64,000 bases of DNA from Agaribacillus aureus (GTDB lineage: Bacteria; Bacteroidota; Bacteroidia; Cytophagales; Cyclobacteriaceae). Made by a program: the position numbers and the translations under genes. This document shows, piece by piece, positions 33,316 to 42,280 of this stretch (position 1 is the first letter of the stretch; each line of letters begins with the position of its first letter). The notes below the pieces were generated by a model that saw nothing but the letters and a program-made list of their open reading frames with translations, searched no databases and had not been told where the DNA came from. The stretch lies in contig JAUJEB010000007.1 of the NCBI GenBank assembly GCA_030442055.1, forward strand, positions 248,001 to 312,000, written 5' to 3'.

Positions 33316-33347
33316 TTGTGGCCTGCCCTAACCATAATTTAAATTTG
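33316..33347 (+). promoter_or_regulatory. Bacteroidota promoter for the sialidase gene
   Basis: A -33 TTG (33316-33318) and a full -7 match TAAATTTG (33340-33347) with 21 nt between. Predicted transcription begins near 33354, only two bases before the ATG at 33356, so the message would be nearly leaderless or the start lies further in. Confidence 0.4.
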
Positions 33348-33355
33348 AGATTTCC

Positions 33356-34498
33356 ATGTATTTAAGAATTAACCTGGTGAAGCATGTGGTAATTTTTCAA
33401 ATGATGCTTTTCCCAATTTGTGCTTTCTCCCAGCCCCATAATGCTGTGGCAACAAATGAAAAAATAGCATTTACAAATTTATTCAGTGCCGATATGAAGG
33501 AAGGTGTTTCCTGCTACAGAATACCTGCCCTGCTTACGGCGAAAAATGGAGATCTTATAGCGGCTATAGATGAGAGAGTGCCCTCATGTGATGACTTAAG
33601 GTCTAATGCCGATATAAATATTGTTATTCGAAGAAGTAGCGATAATGGAAAAACATGGTCGGAAATAGAACCCATCGTGGATTACACTCCCGGTGAATCT
33701 GCCTCCGACCCCTCAATGATCCTGGACAAAGTTACCGGAGAAATTTTTATGTTTTTTAATTACATGAACCTATATGGGGCAAAAGGGGAATATTATTTTA
33801 AAATGGTTAGAAGTCAGGATCATGGAAAGACATGGTCTTCTCCTGTAGATATAACTTCACAAATTTCAAAAAAGGAATGGAAGAAGGATTTTAAATTTAT
33901 TACCTCTGGCAAAGGGATACAGACCAGGTCAGGGAAATTGCTTCATACGCTTGTTAATTTGGATAGAGGCCTCTACATTTTCGGGAGTGATGATCATGGA
34001 AAATCATGGCACCTTATCGATACCCCAATCACTCCGGGGGATGAATCTAAAATAATTGAATTAAGTGATGGCAGTTGGATGATAAATAGTCGGGTAAATA
34101 AATCCGGATTAAGATATATTCATACGTCAACAGATAACGGTATAAGTTGGACTTCAAAACCTGACTCTTCTCTGATCGATCCGGGCTGCAATGCAAGCCT
34201 GATTTATTATGCCACCACTACCGGGCGGGAAAATACTAAGAGAATACTTTTTTCTAATCCCAAGACCTCAGACACCAGGGAAAACTTGTCGGTTCAAATA
34301 AGCTATGATGAAGGAAAAACCTGGTCTGACAGCAAGACTATATATACAGGTAAATCGGCTTATTCTTCCATGTGTATTTTAAAAAATGGAAGCATAGGCC
34401 TGCTATTCGAGAAGGATAACTATAAAAAAAATGTATTTACAATAATATCTTTAAATTGGCTAACTAATGGCAAGGATAGTTTTAAATCCCAACGTTGA
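33356..34498 (+). CDS. Secreted sialidase (BNR-repeat exo-alpha-sialidase)
   Basis: A 380-residue protein with a signal peptide (VVIFQMMLFPICAFSQ). The sialidase Arg motif (F/Y)RIP is present (CYRIPALLTAKNGDLIAAIDER), and five Asp-box repeats of the form S-x-D-x-G-x-(T/S)-W are spread through it (RSSDNGKTW, RSQDHGKTW, GSDDHGKSW, TSTDNGISW, ISYDEGKTW). It is a six-bladed propeller that removes terminal sialic acids from glycoconjugates (GH33-like). No sialic acid transport or catabolism genes are nearby, so it may supply surface trimming or serve other genes elsewhere. Confidence 0.88.
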   Translation: MYLRINLVKHVVIFQMMLFPICAFSQPHNAVATNEKIAFTNLFSADMKEGVSCYRIPALLTAKNGDLIAAIDERVPSCDDLRSNADINIVIRRSSDNGKTWSEIEPIVDYTPGESASDPSMILDKVTGEIFMFFNYMNLYGAKGEYYFKMVRSQDHGKTWSSPVDITSQISKKEWKKDFKFITSGKGIQTRSGKLLHTLVNLDRGLYIFGSDDHGKSWHLIDTPITPGDESKIIELSDGSWMINSRVNKSGLRYIHTSTDNGISWTSKPDSSLIDPGCNASLIYYATTTGRENTKRILFSNPKTSDTRENLSVQISYDEGKTWSDSKTIYTGKSAYSSMCILKNGSIGLLFEKDNYKKNVFTIISLNWLTNGKDSFKSQR

Positions 34499-34613
34499 TA
34501 TATCCCAAGGTGAAAGCTCATATGGATGGAGCATATTGTTGCACCTCCGATATAAATGATATTAATACCATGTATATTAGAGGGCATAACTAAAGTTTAC
34601 AAACGACACCTGA

Positions 34614-35357
34614 TTGACTATACCTTTTGAACCGGAATTTTTAGGAGTATCGGTTAATGTTCACTTGATACTTGAATATCTGGCATTTTTTATAGCCTTT
34701 CGCTATTATCTGGTATTGAGGCGGAATAGCCAAGATGCTATTTCCAACAAGAACAGGCTTTCAATTATTTTAGGAGCTATTGTCGGCGCTTTTTTGGGTT
34801 CCAGGCTCATGGGGTACCTGGAAAATCCGATAATTGTATTAACACAAGCAAATCTTTTTTACCTGCTCAATACCAAAACGATCATGGGAGGATTGTTTGG
34901 CGGTTTAATTGGCGTCGAAAGTGTCAAAAAAATGATCGGGGAAAAGCAATCCTCCGGTGATTTATTCACGTTGCCTATAATCGCTGGAATATTTATAGGA
35001 AGAATAGGATGCTTTTTAAGTGGAACAAATGAATTTACCTATGGCACAGAAACATCCTTTTTCATGGGAATGGACCTGGGTGATGGCTTACTAAGACATC
35101 CCACATCCCTCTATGAATTGGTATTCCTGGTCCTGCTGTATTTGATAATTAACTATTTTAAAAAGTCAAAAAAATTGGAAAATGGAGATTTGTTCAAGAT
35201 CTTCATGATTTCGTATTTTGGTTTTCGCTTCCTGATAGAATTTATCAAACCCAATGTTTTCTGGGTATTTGGGTTAAGCAGTATACAGTGGCTATGTATT
35301 ATTTGTTGGATATACTATATCAAATTTTTTAGAAAAGTCTTTCAATATGCCTACTAG
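34614..35357 (+). CDS. Lgt-like membrane protein lacking Lgt key residues
   Basis: A 247-residue multi-pass protein homologous to prolipoprotein diacylglyceryl transferase. Retained: R130 (GRIG), RHPTSLYE (161-168), R205 and E209 (FRFLIEF). Replaced: the essential His of HGG is M91 (TIMGGLFGG) and the Asn after GRIG is C133 (GRIGCFLSG). The fold and part of the lipid-binding site are therefore kept, but normal lipoprotein modification is unlikely. Start is TTG 34614 (a stop lies just before it). It overlaps the radical SAM gene by 11 nt, so the two are translationally coupled. A role in handling a diacylglycerol or phospholipid substrate is an inference. Confidence 0.8.
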   Translation: MTIPFEPEFLGVSVNVHLILEYLAFFIAFRYYLVLRRNSQDAISNKNRLSIILGAIVGAFLGSRLMGYLENPIIVLTQANLFYLLNTKTIMGGLFGGLIGVESVKKMIGEKQSSGDLFTLPIIAGIFIGRIGCFLSGTNEFTYGTETSFFMGMDLGDGLLRHPTSLYELVFLVLLYLIINYFKKSKKLENGDLFKIFMISYFGFRFLIEFIKPNVFWVFGLSSIQWLCIICWIYYIKFFRKVFQYAY

Positions 35358-36735
35358 GAAATATACATATTATGACTATACCCTCAGTCTTTGCCCTGAA
35401 TGCTTGAAGCGTATTGATGCTAAAATTGTATTCGAAGGCGAAAATGTTTTTATGCTGAAAAGATGCCCGGAACACGGTGCCTCGAAAGTACTGATCGCTG
35501 ATGACAAGGAGTATTATAAAAACATAAGAAATTACAATAAACCTTCCGAAACACCCTATAAGTTTAATACGGCGACTCACTACGGTTGCCCTTATGACTG
35601 TGGGCTTTGCCCTGACCACGAGCAACATTCCTGCCTGACGGTAGTGGAAATCACCGACAGATGTAACCTGACCTGCCCCACATGCTACGCCGGCTCATCA
35701 CCGACCTATGGCAGGCACAGAACTTTGCAGGAAGTCAAAGTCATGCTTGATACCATTGTCGAAAATGAAAGAGAACCTGATGTAGTTCAGATCAGTGGTG
35801 GAGAACCCACCTTGCACCCCCAGTTTTTTGAAATACTGGATTATGCGAAATCTTTACCTATTAAACACTTGATGGTCAACACCAATGGCATTGCCATTGC
35901 CAAGGATTTTAATTTCGCGAAGCGTCTTAAAAGTTACACCCCGGATTTTGAAATATATCTTCAGTTCGACTCCTTTAAGAAATCAGTACTTGAAACCATG
36001 AGGGGAGCGAATTTGATAGGTATTCGCGAAAAAGCCCTCGAACATTTAAACAAATTAAACTTATCCACTACCTTGGTCATAACCTTGCAGAAAGGATTGA
36101 ATGACGATGAAATTGGCAAATCCGTATCATTTGCACTGGAACAGAGATGCGTTAGGGGCGTAACCTTTCAGCCAACGCAAATAGCGGGTAGATTGGATAA
36201 TTTCAACCAGCAAACCGATAGAATTACCTTAACGGAAGTAAGAAGAAAAATTTTGGAGCAAACCGATATTTTTCAACCCAACGATTTGATTCCCGTTCCC
36301 TGCAACCCCGATGCCCTGATGATGGGCTATGCCGTAAAATTGGGTGGAAAAGTGCTACCATTAACCAGGTACATTGACCCGGCCGACCTGCTGGATAACA
36401 GTAAAAATACCATCGTATACGAGCAGGATGAAGGCCTCCATCGCAGAATGTTTGAGATTTTCAGTACCGGGACATCGACCGAAAAAGCGTCCTCAAAGCT
36501 ACACTCATTGCTCTGCTGCCTGCCCTTTGTCAAAGCCCCGGACCTTGGCTATGATAATTTGTTCAGAATCATTATTATGCAATTTGTAGATGCATATAAT
36601 TTTGATGTAAGGGCCATAAAAAAATCATGTGTTCATATTGTAAACAAGGATAATAAAATTATTCCCTTCGAAACAATGAACCTGTTTTACAGAGACGAGA
36701 AAAAAGAATATTTAGAAAAACTTAGAGCATTATAA
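35347..36735 (+). CDS. COG1964/Tes-like radical SAM enzyme with extra Fe-S cysteines
   Basis: A 462-residue protein. An N-terminal knuckle has C16-x2-C19 and C40 (LCPEC...RCPEHG). A second cluster C81, C85, C88, C96 (GCPYDCGLCPDHEQHSC) precedes the canonical radical SAM motif C106-x3-C110-x2-C113 (DRCNLTCPTCYA). QISGGEPTLHP is the SAM-binding GGE motif. The layout is that of COG1964, the group containing archaeal Tes, which joins lipid tails through sp3 C-C bonds. Together with the overlapping Lgt-like gene this suggests a lipid or lipid-anchored substrate; the reaction is unknown. It is cytoplasmic or membrane-associated. Cysteines near 394-396 (LLCCLPF) may bind another cluster. Confidence 0.85.
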   Translation: MPTRKYTYYDYTLSLCPECLKRIDAKIVFEGENVFMLKRCPEHGASKVLIADDKEYYKNIRNYNKPSETPYKFNTATHYGCPYDCGLCPDHEQHSCLTVVEITDRCNLTCPTCYAGSSPTYGRHRTLQEVKVMLDTIVENEREPDVVQISGGEPTLHPQFFEILDYAKSLPIKHLMVNTNGIAIAKDFNFAKRLKSYTPDFEIYLQFDSFKKSVLETMRGANLIGIREKALEHLNKLNLSTTLVITLQKGLNDDEIGKSVSFALEQRCVRGVTFQPTQIAGRLDNFNQQTDRITLTEVRRKILEQTDIFQPNDLIPVPCNPDALMMGYAVKLGGKVLPLTRYIDPADLLDNSKNTIVYEQDEGLHRRMFEIFSTGTSTEKASSKLHSLLCCLPFVKAPDLGYDNLFRIIIMQFVDAYNFDVRAIKKSCVHIVNKDNKIIPFETMNLFYRDEKKEYLEKLRAL

Positions 36736-36751
36736 AATAATTTTATTAGAA

Positions 36752-36940
36752 ATGGAGGGAATTCTGACAATGATCATCATCCTGTATCTCATAGCTCATA
36801 CTCCTGCGATCATTATGCTTATCATTGGGCTAAGAAGGCTAAAAACCAAACCTGAAAGCGCCAAAACATTATTAATAATTGCCGGGATCTATTTCCTTAT
36901 CGGAGGTGGAATATGCGGGTCACTTTTAACCGGAGGTTAA
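36752..36940 (+). CDS. Small two-helix membrane protein of the Lgt-like/radical SAM set
   Basis: A 62-residue protein with two hydrophobic segments (about 7-26 and 39-58) joined by a basic loop (GLRRLKTKPESAK) and ending GGGICGSLLTGG. It lies 16 nt after the radical SAM gene. Similar small proteins with the same GGGICGSLL ending occur in other Bacteroidota. No function is known; it could be a partner or scaffold of the membrane step. Confidence 0.7.
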   Translation: MEGILTMIIILYLIAHTPAIIMLIIGLRRLKTKPESAKTLLIIAGIYFLIGGGICGSLLTGG

Positions 36941-37102
36941 TCATCAAAGTGTACCGTCATGTCTGGAAAATTATGGCGGACCTTTGGACCCAACACTTTT
37001 GTCGGGAAGTAGTCAAAATTAAAGCCGGGGTTGATGATGTATTGGGCTTTGGAAATTAAACAGGACTTCCCTATGGAGCACCTAATTTATCAAATCAAAT
37101 AA

Positions 37103-37975
37103 ATGGACTCACTTCCATTTGCCTTAGTAATGATCTCGATTTTTACCCATGCTTATTGGAATTACCTGATCAAGCGGTCAGGAAACAAACATATATTTAC
37201 AGCATTGAGTAAACTGGCGGAGATTACAATTTTCCTTATTCCTGCCATTTACTTTTTGGCAACCACCGGATTTAGAATGGAGTTTTTGTTACTAATAACA
37301 GTTGCAGCTTCCATAACTTTTTTGAATTACTTTTTTCTTGCCAGCGCTTATAAATATGGAGACCTTTCTCTGGTATATCCTATTTCCAGGTCAAGTATTA
37401 TTTTTCTTCCGATTATCGCCTTCTACTTTATTGACGAAAGGATAGACGGCATAGGAATATCGGCCATTCTTATGATCCTTCTCGGAACTTTTGTTATGCA
37501 CATGGAATCACCCGATAAACAAGGGATTCAAACGATCCTCAAAAATATTGGTAACAAAGGGAGCATTTATGCGATGCTGGCTGCGCTTGCGGTAGCGGGA
37601 TATACACTCTGGGATAAAATATCCATTTCTAAAATGGAACCGTTTTTATATTTCTATATGTATACCTTCATCGTGGCCATATGCTACAATTCGATGATTT
37701 CCATAAAATTTAAAAAAGAACAAATCAAGCACGAATGGCGCATTAACCGGGCTCGAATTTTGCAAGTCGGGTTTTTTAATAGCTTCACTTATGTTTTGAT
37801 TCTTACCGCACTGACCATGAGTAAGGCTACTTATGTAGGTGGACTAAGGCAGTTGAGTATAGTAATAGGCGCATTTCTTGGCTATAAATTACTGGGTGAA
37901 AAATTGACTTTGCCCAAAATCATAGGCATTGTAATTTCCATTATTGGCGGTAGCTTAATCTATTGGGCGAAATAA
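37103..37975 (+). CDS. EamA/DMT-family transporter
   Basis: A 290-residue protein with ten hydrophobic segments in two EamA-type halves: ALVMISIFTHAYWNYLIKR ... LVYPISRSSIIFLPIIAFYFIDERI ends the first, and ARILQVGFFNSFTYVLILTALTMSKATYVGGLRQLSIVIGAFLGYKLLGEKLTLPKIIGI the second. It exports or imports a small metabolite, unknown. It is 162 nt after the small membrane gene, so membership in that operon is possible but unproven. Confidence 0.87.
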   Translation: MDSLPFALVMISIFTHAYWNYLIKRSGNKHIFTALSKLAEITIFLIPAIYFLATTGFRMEFLLLITVAASITFLNYFFLASAYKYGDLSLVYPISRSSIIFLPIIAFYFIDERIDGIGISAILMILLGTFVMHMESPDKQGIQTILKNIGNKGSIYAMLAALAVAGYTLWDKISISKMEPFLYFYMYTFIVAICYNSMISIKFKKEQIKHEWRINRARILQVGFFNSFTYVLILTALTMSKATYVGGLRQLSIVIGAFLGYKLLGEKLTLPKIIGIVISIIGGSLIYWAK

Positions 37976-38110
37976 TGTATATCAATCAATATAAAAAATA
38001 GATAGGCGCAACTGGATTTAATTGTGTATTTGTTAACTTCAATCCCAACGGAGGCTGGCATATGCATCGCCTGTTTACAGCAGCCAGACATTATTCACAG
38101 TTAGTTTAGC

Positions 38111-38968
38111 ATGGAAAATATTCCGGTAAGAGGCATTAGAGCAACCCGAAGGGAGCCTGATTTTTCAGAAAGCTTTAGCATACGGGATATGCAGCATTTA
38201 CTAGCCGGGCAGGACATGTTTCAGGACCTTCACCGGCATGATTTCTTCTATGTGCTGGCTTTGAAAAAAGGATCGGGAGATCATGATATAGACTTTACAC
38301 CCTATCGGATATACGATAATTCTGTTTTCCTCATGCGTCCGGGGCAGGTACATCAACTCACATTGACCGCCGGAAGTGTGGGATACCTGTTGGCATTTAA
38401 AACCGATTTTTACAATCCTCAGGATAAGATATCAATGCAACTACTGCGCAAGGCAAGTAGTGCGAATTTTTATCAGTTTGACGACACCGGCTTCAAAAAG
38501 TTAATGGCAATACTAACACACATTTTTGAGGAGTATACGCATAGGCAGAAAAGATACCAGGAAGTGATTAAAGCAAACCTGAGCATTTTCCTGGTCGAAC
38601 TTGTCAGACAACACAGCCAAAACCCCACGGATCATGCAAGCAATTATGCGCAGGAACGGTTGGAAGAATTTTTGGAGCTTTTAGAAACACATATTTCCGA
38701 TCATAAGCAAGTGTCGGCTTATGCCGATATGTTAAACCTTTCCACCTATCAGCTTAACACCATCACCAAAACCACACTAGGTAAAACCTGTTCGGCACTG
38801 ATTAATGCGCATATAATCTTAGAGGCTAAAAGATATCTTTTGACAACTTCCAATCAGGTAAACCAAATAGCCCATCATCTTGGTTACCAGGATGTTTCCT
38901 ATTTTATCAGATTCTTCAGAAAACATACGGGACATTCGCCTGAAGCATTCAGAAATAATTTTAGATAA
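38111..38968 (+). CDS. AraC-family regulator with cupin N-terminus
   Basis: A 285-residue protein: cupin-like sensor (residues 25-110: QDLHRHDFFYVLALKKGSGDHDIDF...VFLMRPGQVHQLTLTAG) and C-terminal HTH pair (about 190-283: QVSAYADMLNLSTYQLNTITKTTLGKTCSALINAHIILEAKRYL...INQIAHHLGYQDVSYFIRFFRKHTGHSPEAFR-like). It is cytosolic and ligand-responsive by family; ligand and targets are unknown. Confidence 0.9.
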   Translation: MENIPVRGIRATRREPDFSESFSIRDMQHLLAGQDMFQDLHRHDFFYVLALKKGSGDHDIDFTPYRIYDNSVFLMRPGQVHQLTLTAGSVGYLLAFKTDFYNPQDKISMQLLRKASSANFYQFDDTGFKKLMAILTHIFEEYTHRQKRYQEVIKANLSIFLVELVRQHSQNPTDHASNYAQERLEEFLELLETHISDHKQVSAYADMLNLSTYQLNTITKTTLGKTCSALINAHIILEAKRYLLTTSNQVNQIAHHLGYQDVSYFIRFFRKHTGHSPEAFRNNFR

Positions 38969-39082
38969 GTCCTGTTAAACTCCATTATTGTCCTATCGGA
39001 CAGATTATCGGTTACGCTACCTTTGCCAATAAATAATGCGTTGTAATCTATTTGTTTAATGAGAAGCCTAAATCGAACTAAT

Positions 39083-39730
39083 ATGAATCAGTCTTGGGAC
39101 CAACAATATAAAAACCATTGGGAGGAAAGGTATAAAGATCACGAATTTGTTTATGGCAAAGATGCCAATATGTTTTTTAAGGAATGGCTTCCGAAATTTG
39201 AACCGGGATCCATCTTGATGCCGGCAGATGGAGAAGGCCGGAACGGGGTATTTGCAGCCCGGCTTGGGTGGAAGGTGACCTCCTTTGATCTGAGTGAGGC
39301 AGGACAAGCAAAAGCATGGCAGCTGGCCAAAGAAAATGGTGTTGTCCTCGAATACATAGTTGGAGATTTAGAACAAATTCAGTTTGAAAAAGCAACATTC
39401 GATGCGATTGGGCTTGTATATGCACACTTTTCGGCAGTAAAGAAGTCGATATTTCATAAGAAATTAGACGATTGTCTTAAACCCGGTGGCCTCATTATTT
39501 TCGAGGCTTTCAGCAAAAGTCACCTGACCCTTAACAAGCGCAACCCCAAAGTCGGAGGTCCGAAAGATATGGATATGTTGTATTCTGAAGCCGAAATAAT
39601 GGCCGACTTTGAAAATTATGAAATACTAGTGTTGGAGGAAAAAGAAATTCTATTAAATGAAGGCAAGTATCACAACGGTAAAGGTTCTGTGATTAGATTT
39701 GTAGGGAGAAAAGCTGCAATCAAAATTTAA
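39083..39730 (+). CDS. Class I SAM-dependent methyltransferase
   Basis: A 215-residue enzyme of the TehB/thiopurine-type group: motif I ILMPADGEGRNGVFAARLG, post-I acidic VTSFDLSEAGQAKA, motif II-like FDAIGLVYAHF and motif III KPGGLIIFEAF. Start at ATG 39083 (MNQSWDQQY) rather than 39059. It lies one base before the C45-type hydrolase gene, so the two form an operon. The substrate is unknown. Confidence 0.85.
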   Translation: MNQSWDQQYKNHWEERYKDHEFVYGKDANMFFKEWLPKFEPGSILMPADGEGRNGVFAARLGWKVTSFDLSEAGQAKAWQLAKENGVVLEYIVGDLEQIQFEKATFDAIGLVYAHFSAVKKSIFHKKLDDCLKPGGLIIFEAFSKSHLTLNKRNPKVGGPKDMDMLYSEAEIMADFENYEILVLEEKEILLNEGKYHNGKGSVIRFVGRKAAIKI

Positions 39731-39731
39731 A

Positions 39732-40745
39732 ATGTACCACCCAAGATTATACGGAGACTTTTATGAAATGGGACTTAAATATGGGACTTTGCTTTATGAA
39801 AAAGCAGGTTTTGCCATCCCTGAGATAAGTCCGGAGAAACACAGTTTTGGACTGAAATCCTATGAGATTCTCAAAGACTTTTATCCGGAGGTAGTAGAAG
39901 AAATTAGCGGTTTTGCGAAAGGCATTAATGATCGTCCGGAGAATCTGGCGGCCTTTCTCTTAAGTATTGGTGTGCTTGACAGCAATGGTCAGTGTAGTGT
40001 CTTTGCCTATGGAAATAAGGAGACTGTAATTGTTGGAAGAAATTACGATATGCTTTTCGAGTTTAAAAAATTTACGGAAAGCAGTTTAATTGCTCCCCGG
40101 GACAAGTTTGCTTATATCAGCCAGTCGGATGTTTTTATTGGCCGTGTGGATGGTGTAAATGAAAAAGGATTATTTATTGCGATGTCGTTTGTAAATGGCA
40201 CAAAAATACAACCCGGCATTAATTTTTATTTTATTGTCAGGAAAGTGCTGGAGAATTGTGAAAACACAAAACAAGCTGTATCCCTGATTCAGGAAACTAT
40301 AGTTTCATCTGCCAATAACTATATTATTGCCGATAGATCCGGAGATTTGGCAGTGGTGGAGTCTGCTCCGCAAAAGAAGTTTGTCAGAACCCCCCAGCAT
40401 AACTTCATTTTTATCACAAATCAATTTGTTTCAGAGGGAATGAAAAAATTTGATCGAGGTGGTGTTGAATGGAGCAAAAGCAACGAAAGATATTTTGGTT
40501 TAGAGGAGAATCTAAAGGCTATTGAAGAAATGGATTTGACCAAAGCCAAAGAGGTTTTATCTGACAACTGTGTCTGTTTGGACTTGAAAAAGGAAAAGTT
40601 TGGAACCATATGGTCTGTCGTCGCCAATTTGAATACGTTAAAGATTGAAAGAGCAGAAACAAAACCCAGGACTACAAATTATAAACCCGAAACCAGGCTT
40701 AACTGGTGGTTGAATAAGAAAAACAATACCCACCGGAGTAAATAG
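39732..40745 (+). CDS. C45-family Ntn-hydrolase (acyltransferase/choloylglycine-like)
   Basis: A 337-residue protein of the acyl-CoA:6-aminopenicillanate acyltransferase family. The nucleophile Cys is C88 in DSNGQCSVFAYG; VGRNYDML, a GVNEKGL turn and ANNYIIADRSGDLAVVES follow in the family order. In this group the mature enzyme often starts at the Cys after self-cleavage, as it could here. It hydrolyses or transfers an amide-linked acyl group; the substrate is unknown. Its C-terminal tail (KPRTTNYKPETRLNWWLNKKNN) is unremarkable. Confidence 0.82.
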   Translation: MYHPRLYGDFYEMGLKYGTLLYEKAGFAIPEISPEKHSFGLKSYEILKDFYPEVVEEISGFAKGINDRPENLAAFLLSIGVLDSNGQCSVFAYGNKETVIVGRNYDMLFEFKKFTESSLIAPRDKFAYISQSDVFIGRVDGVNEKGLFIAMSFVNGTKIQPGINFYFIVRKVLENCENTKQAVSLIQETIVSSANNYIIADRSGDLAVVESAPQKKFVRTPQHNFIFITNQFVSEGMKKFDRGGVEWSKSNERYFGLEENLKAIEEMDLTKAKEVLSDNCVCLDLKKEKFGTIWSVVANLNTLKIERAETKPRTTNYKPETRLNWWLNKKNNTHRSK

Positions 40746-41027
40746 AGATCTTGGCCGGCAGGTTTGACTTTATATATTTGCTAACAATAAATTAATAAAC
40801 GTCATTTAATCCGCAACCCAAAAATCAGCAAGAATCTTATAGGTCCGCCAAAGCATTTCTATCCAATTTCCAAATACCAGGAGGATTTTTCACATTAATC
40901 AGCTATCTTTGAAAAGCGTTCAGGGACGCAACTCGCTCGCAGGAAGGCTTAAGGCCACCCTTTTATGATTTTGGTTTTTAACAGTATATCGGTAAGCGAG
41001 CGCTGATATGTATTCCTGTTAAACACT

Positions 41028-42269
41028 ATGTCATATCAGAGATCCATTCAAGTCAATGCACCCCTTAAGTTTTACAAAAAGGAGGCGAAAAAATTACTCA
41101 AACAATACCTGGAAAGTAATCCAGAGGCCCTCGAGTTTTTTAACGATTTTCACCCGCAAAAAACATCAATAAAAGAACCTAAACTCTCAGATGCACAGTT
41201 GGTAATTGCCAGGCATTATCGTCAAAAGACCTGGGCTCATTTACTCAAAACGGTGGAATCCAACAAGCAATTCAAATTGCTGGAAAAAGCATTTCAATCA
41301 AGAAATAAAAAAGGAATTAGCAGGCTTTTGACCAAGTATGATATCCTTTTTGAACGGTTGCTGCTAAGGACAGCCGTACTATATGGTGATATTCATCTGG
41401 TTAAGTTTCTGTATGAGCTGGGAGCGAGAGATATCCAGGATGCATTGGGCCAATCGATTTATACATGTTCCAAAGAGATCACAGATTTTTTGGTTTCCAA
41501 GGGAGGTGATATGGAGGGTAATGATCGATATGGACTGCTGGGGTCAAGTGCTTGCGAATTGCTCAACCCGGACTCCCTTAAATTTACTTTGAGCTACAGA
41601 AGGCAACCTGTTCCGGAATATGTATTGTTTCGGTATTTTATGATACTGGTTGGGACCTATATGAGAAATCCAAAAGGCAAACATCAATGTATTGAGGTGT
41701 TGATTGACCGGGGCCTGCAATTGGAAGATACCCCTATCATGGCCTTTCACCAGGGGAGAATAGATTTATTGGAAAAACATCTTAGCCACGAACCGCAGCT
41801 GATTAACAGAAGGTTTTCGCTCAAAGAGATATTTTGTAAACCATTTTTTGATGATCATACCGACGGATTGCATTTGACACCATTGGAAGGTACCACGCTC
41901 CTTCATTTGGCTATTGAGTATGATGAGAGAGAAATTATGAAATGGCTGGTAGAAAATGGCGCAGATGTCAATGTAGCCAGTATGATCGGTGAAGATGGGT
42001 TTGGTGGACACACGCCTTTATTTCATACAACCGTTACTTTTATCCCGGAGGATACATCAAAAGCTGCTTTCTTACTGGAAAATGGCGCAAACCCCAATTA
42101 TCGCTGTTCTATAAAGAAGCAACTTAAATATACAGGGAAGAGACACATGGCCGATGTGAATGAGTACCGGGACGTCACGCCAATCTCCTACGCCGGGCAA
42201 TGGTTGGATGAACAGACCATTTCGGTAGAGACGCTGGCGCTTTTAAGGAAAAATGGTGGTGTCGCCTGA
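41028..42269 (+). CDS. Ankyrin-repeat protein
   Basis: A 413-residue soluble protein. Clear ankyrin repeats are in the C-terminal part (about 275-345: TTLLHLAIEYDEREIMKWLVENGADVNVASMIGEDGFGGHTPLFHTTVT, KAAFLLENGANPNYR), with weaker units around residues 95-170. The N-terminal 95 residues (APLKFYKKEAKKLLKQYLES) form a domain often found before such repeats in Bacteroidota. It is a protein-binding scaffold of unknown partner. It lies 11 nt before an SRPBCC gene, on the same strand. Confidence 0.83.
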   Translation: MSYQRSIQVNAPLKFYKKEAKKLLKQYLESNPEALEFFNDFHPQKTSIKEPKLSDAQLVIARHYRQKTWAHLLKTVESNKQFKLLEKAFQSRNKKGISRLLTKYDILFERLLLRTAVLYGDIHLVKFLYELGARDIQDALGQSIYTCSKEITDFLVSKGGDMEGNDRYGLLGSSACELLNPDSLKFTLSYRRQPVPEYVLFRYFMILVGTYMRNPKGKHQCIEVLIDRGLQLEDTPIMAFHQGRIDLLEKHLSHEPQLINRRFSLKEIFCKPFFDDHTDGLHLTPLEGTTLLHLAIEYDEREIMKWLVENGADVNVASMIGEDGFGGHTPLFHTTVTFIPEDTSKAAFLLENGANPNYRCSIKKQLKYTGKRHMADVNEYRDVTPISYAGQWLDEQTISVETLALLRKNGGVA

Positions 42270-42280
42270 ATTTTATCGCT

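Noticed and set aside
40746-41027. Inverted GCTCGC/GCGAGC words before the ankyrin gene
   Set aside because: Arms are short, far apart and not continuous; probably chance.
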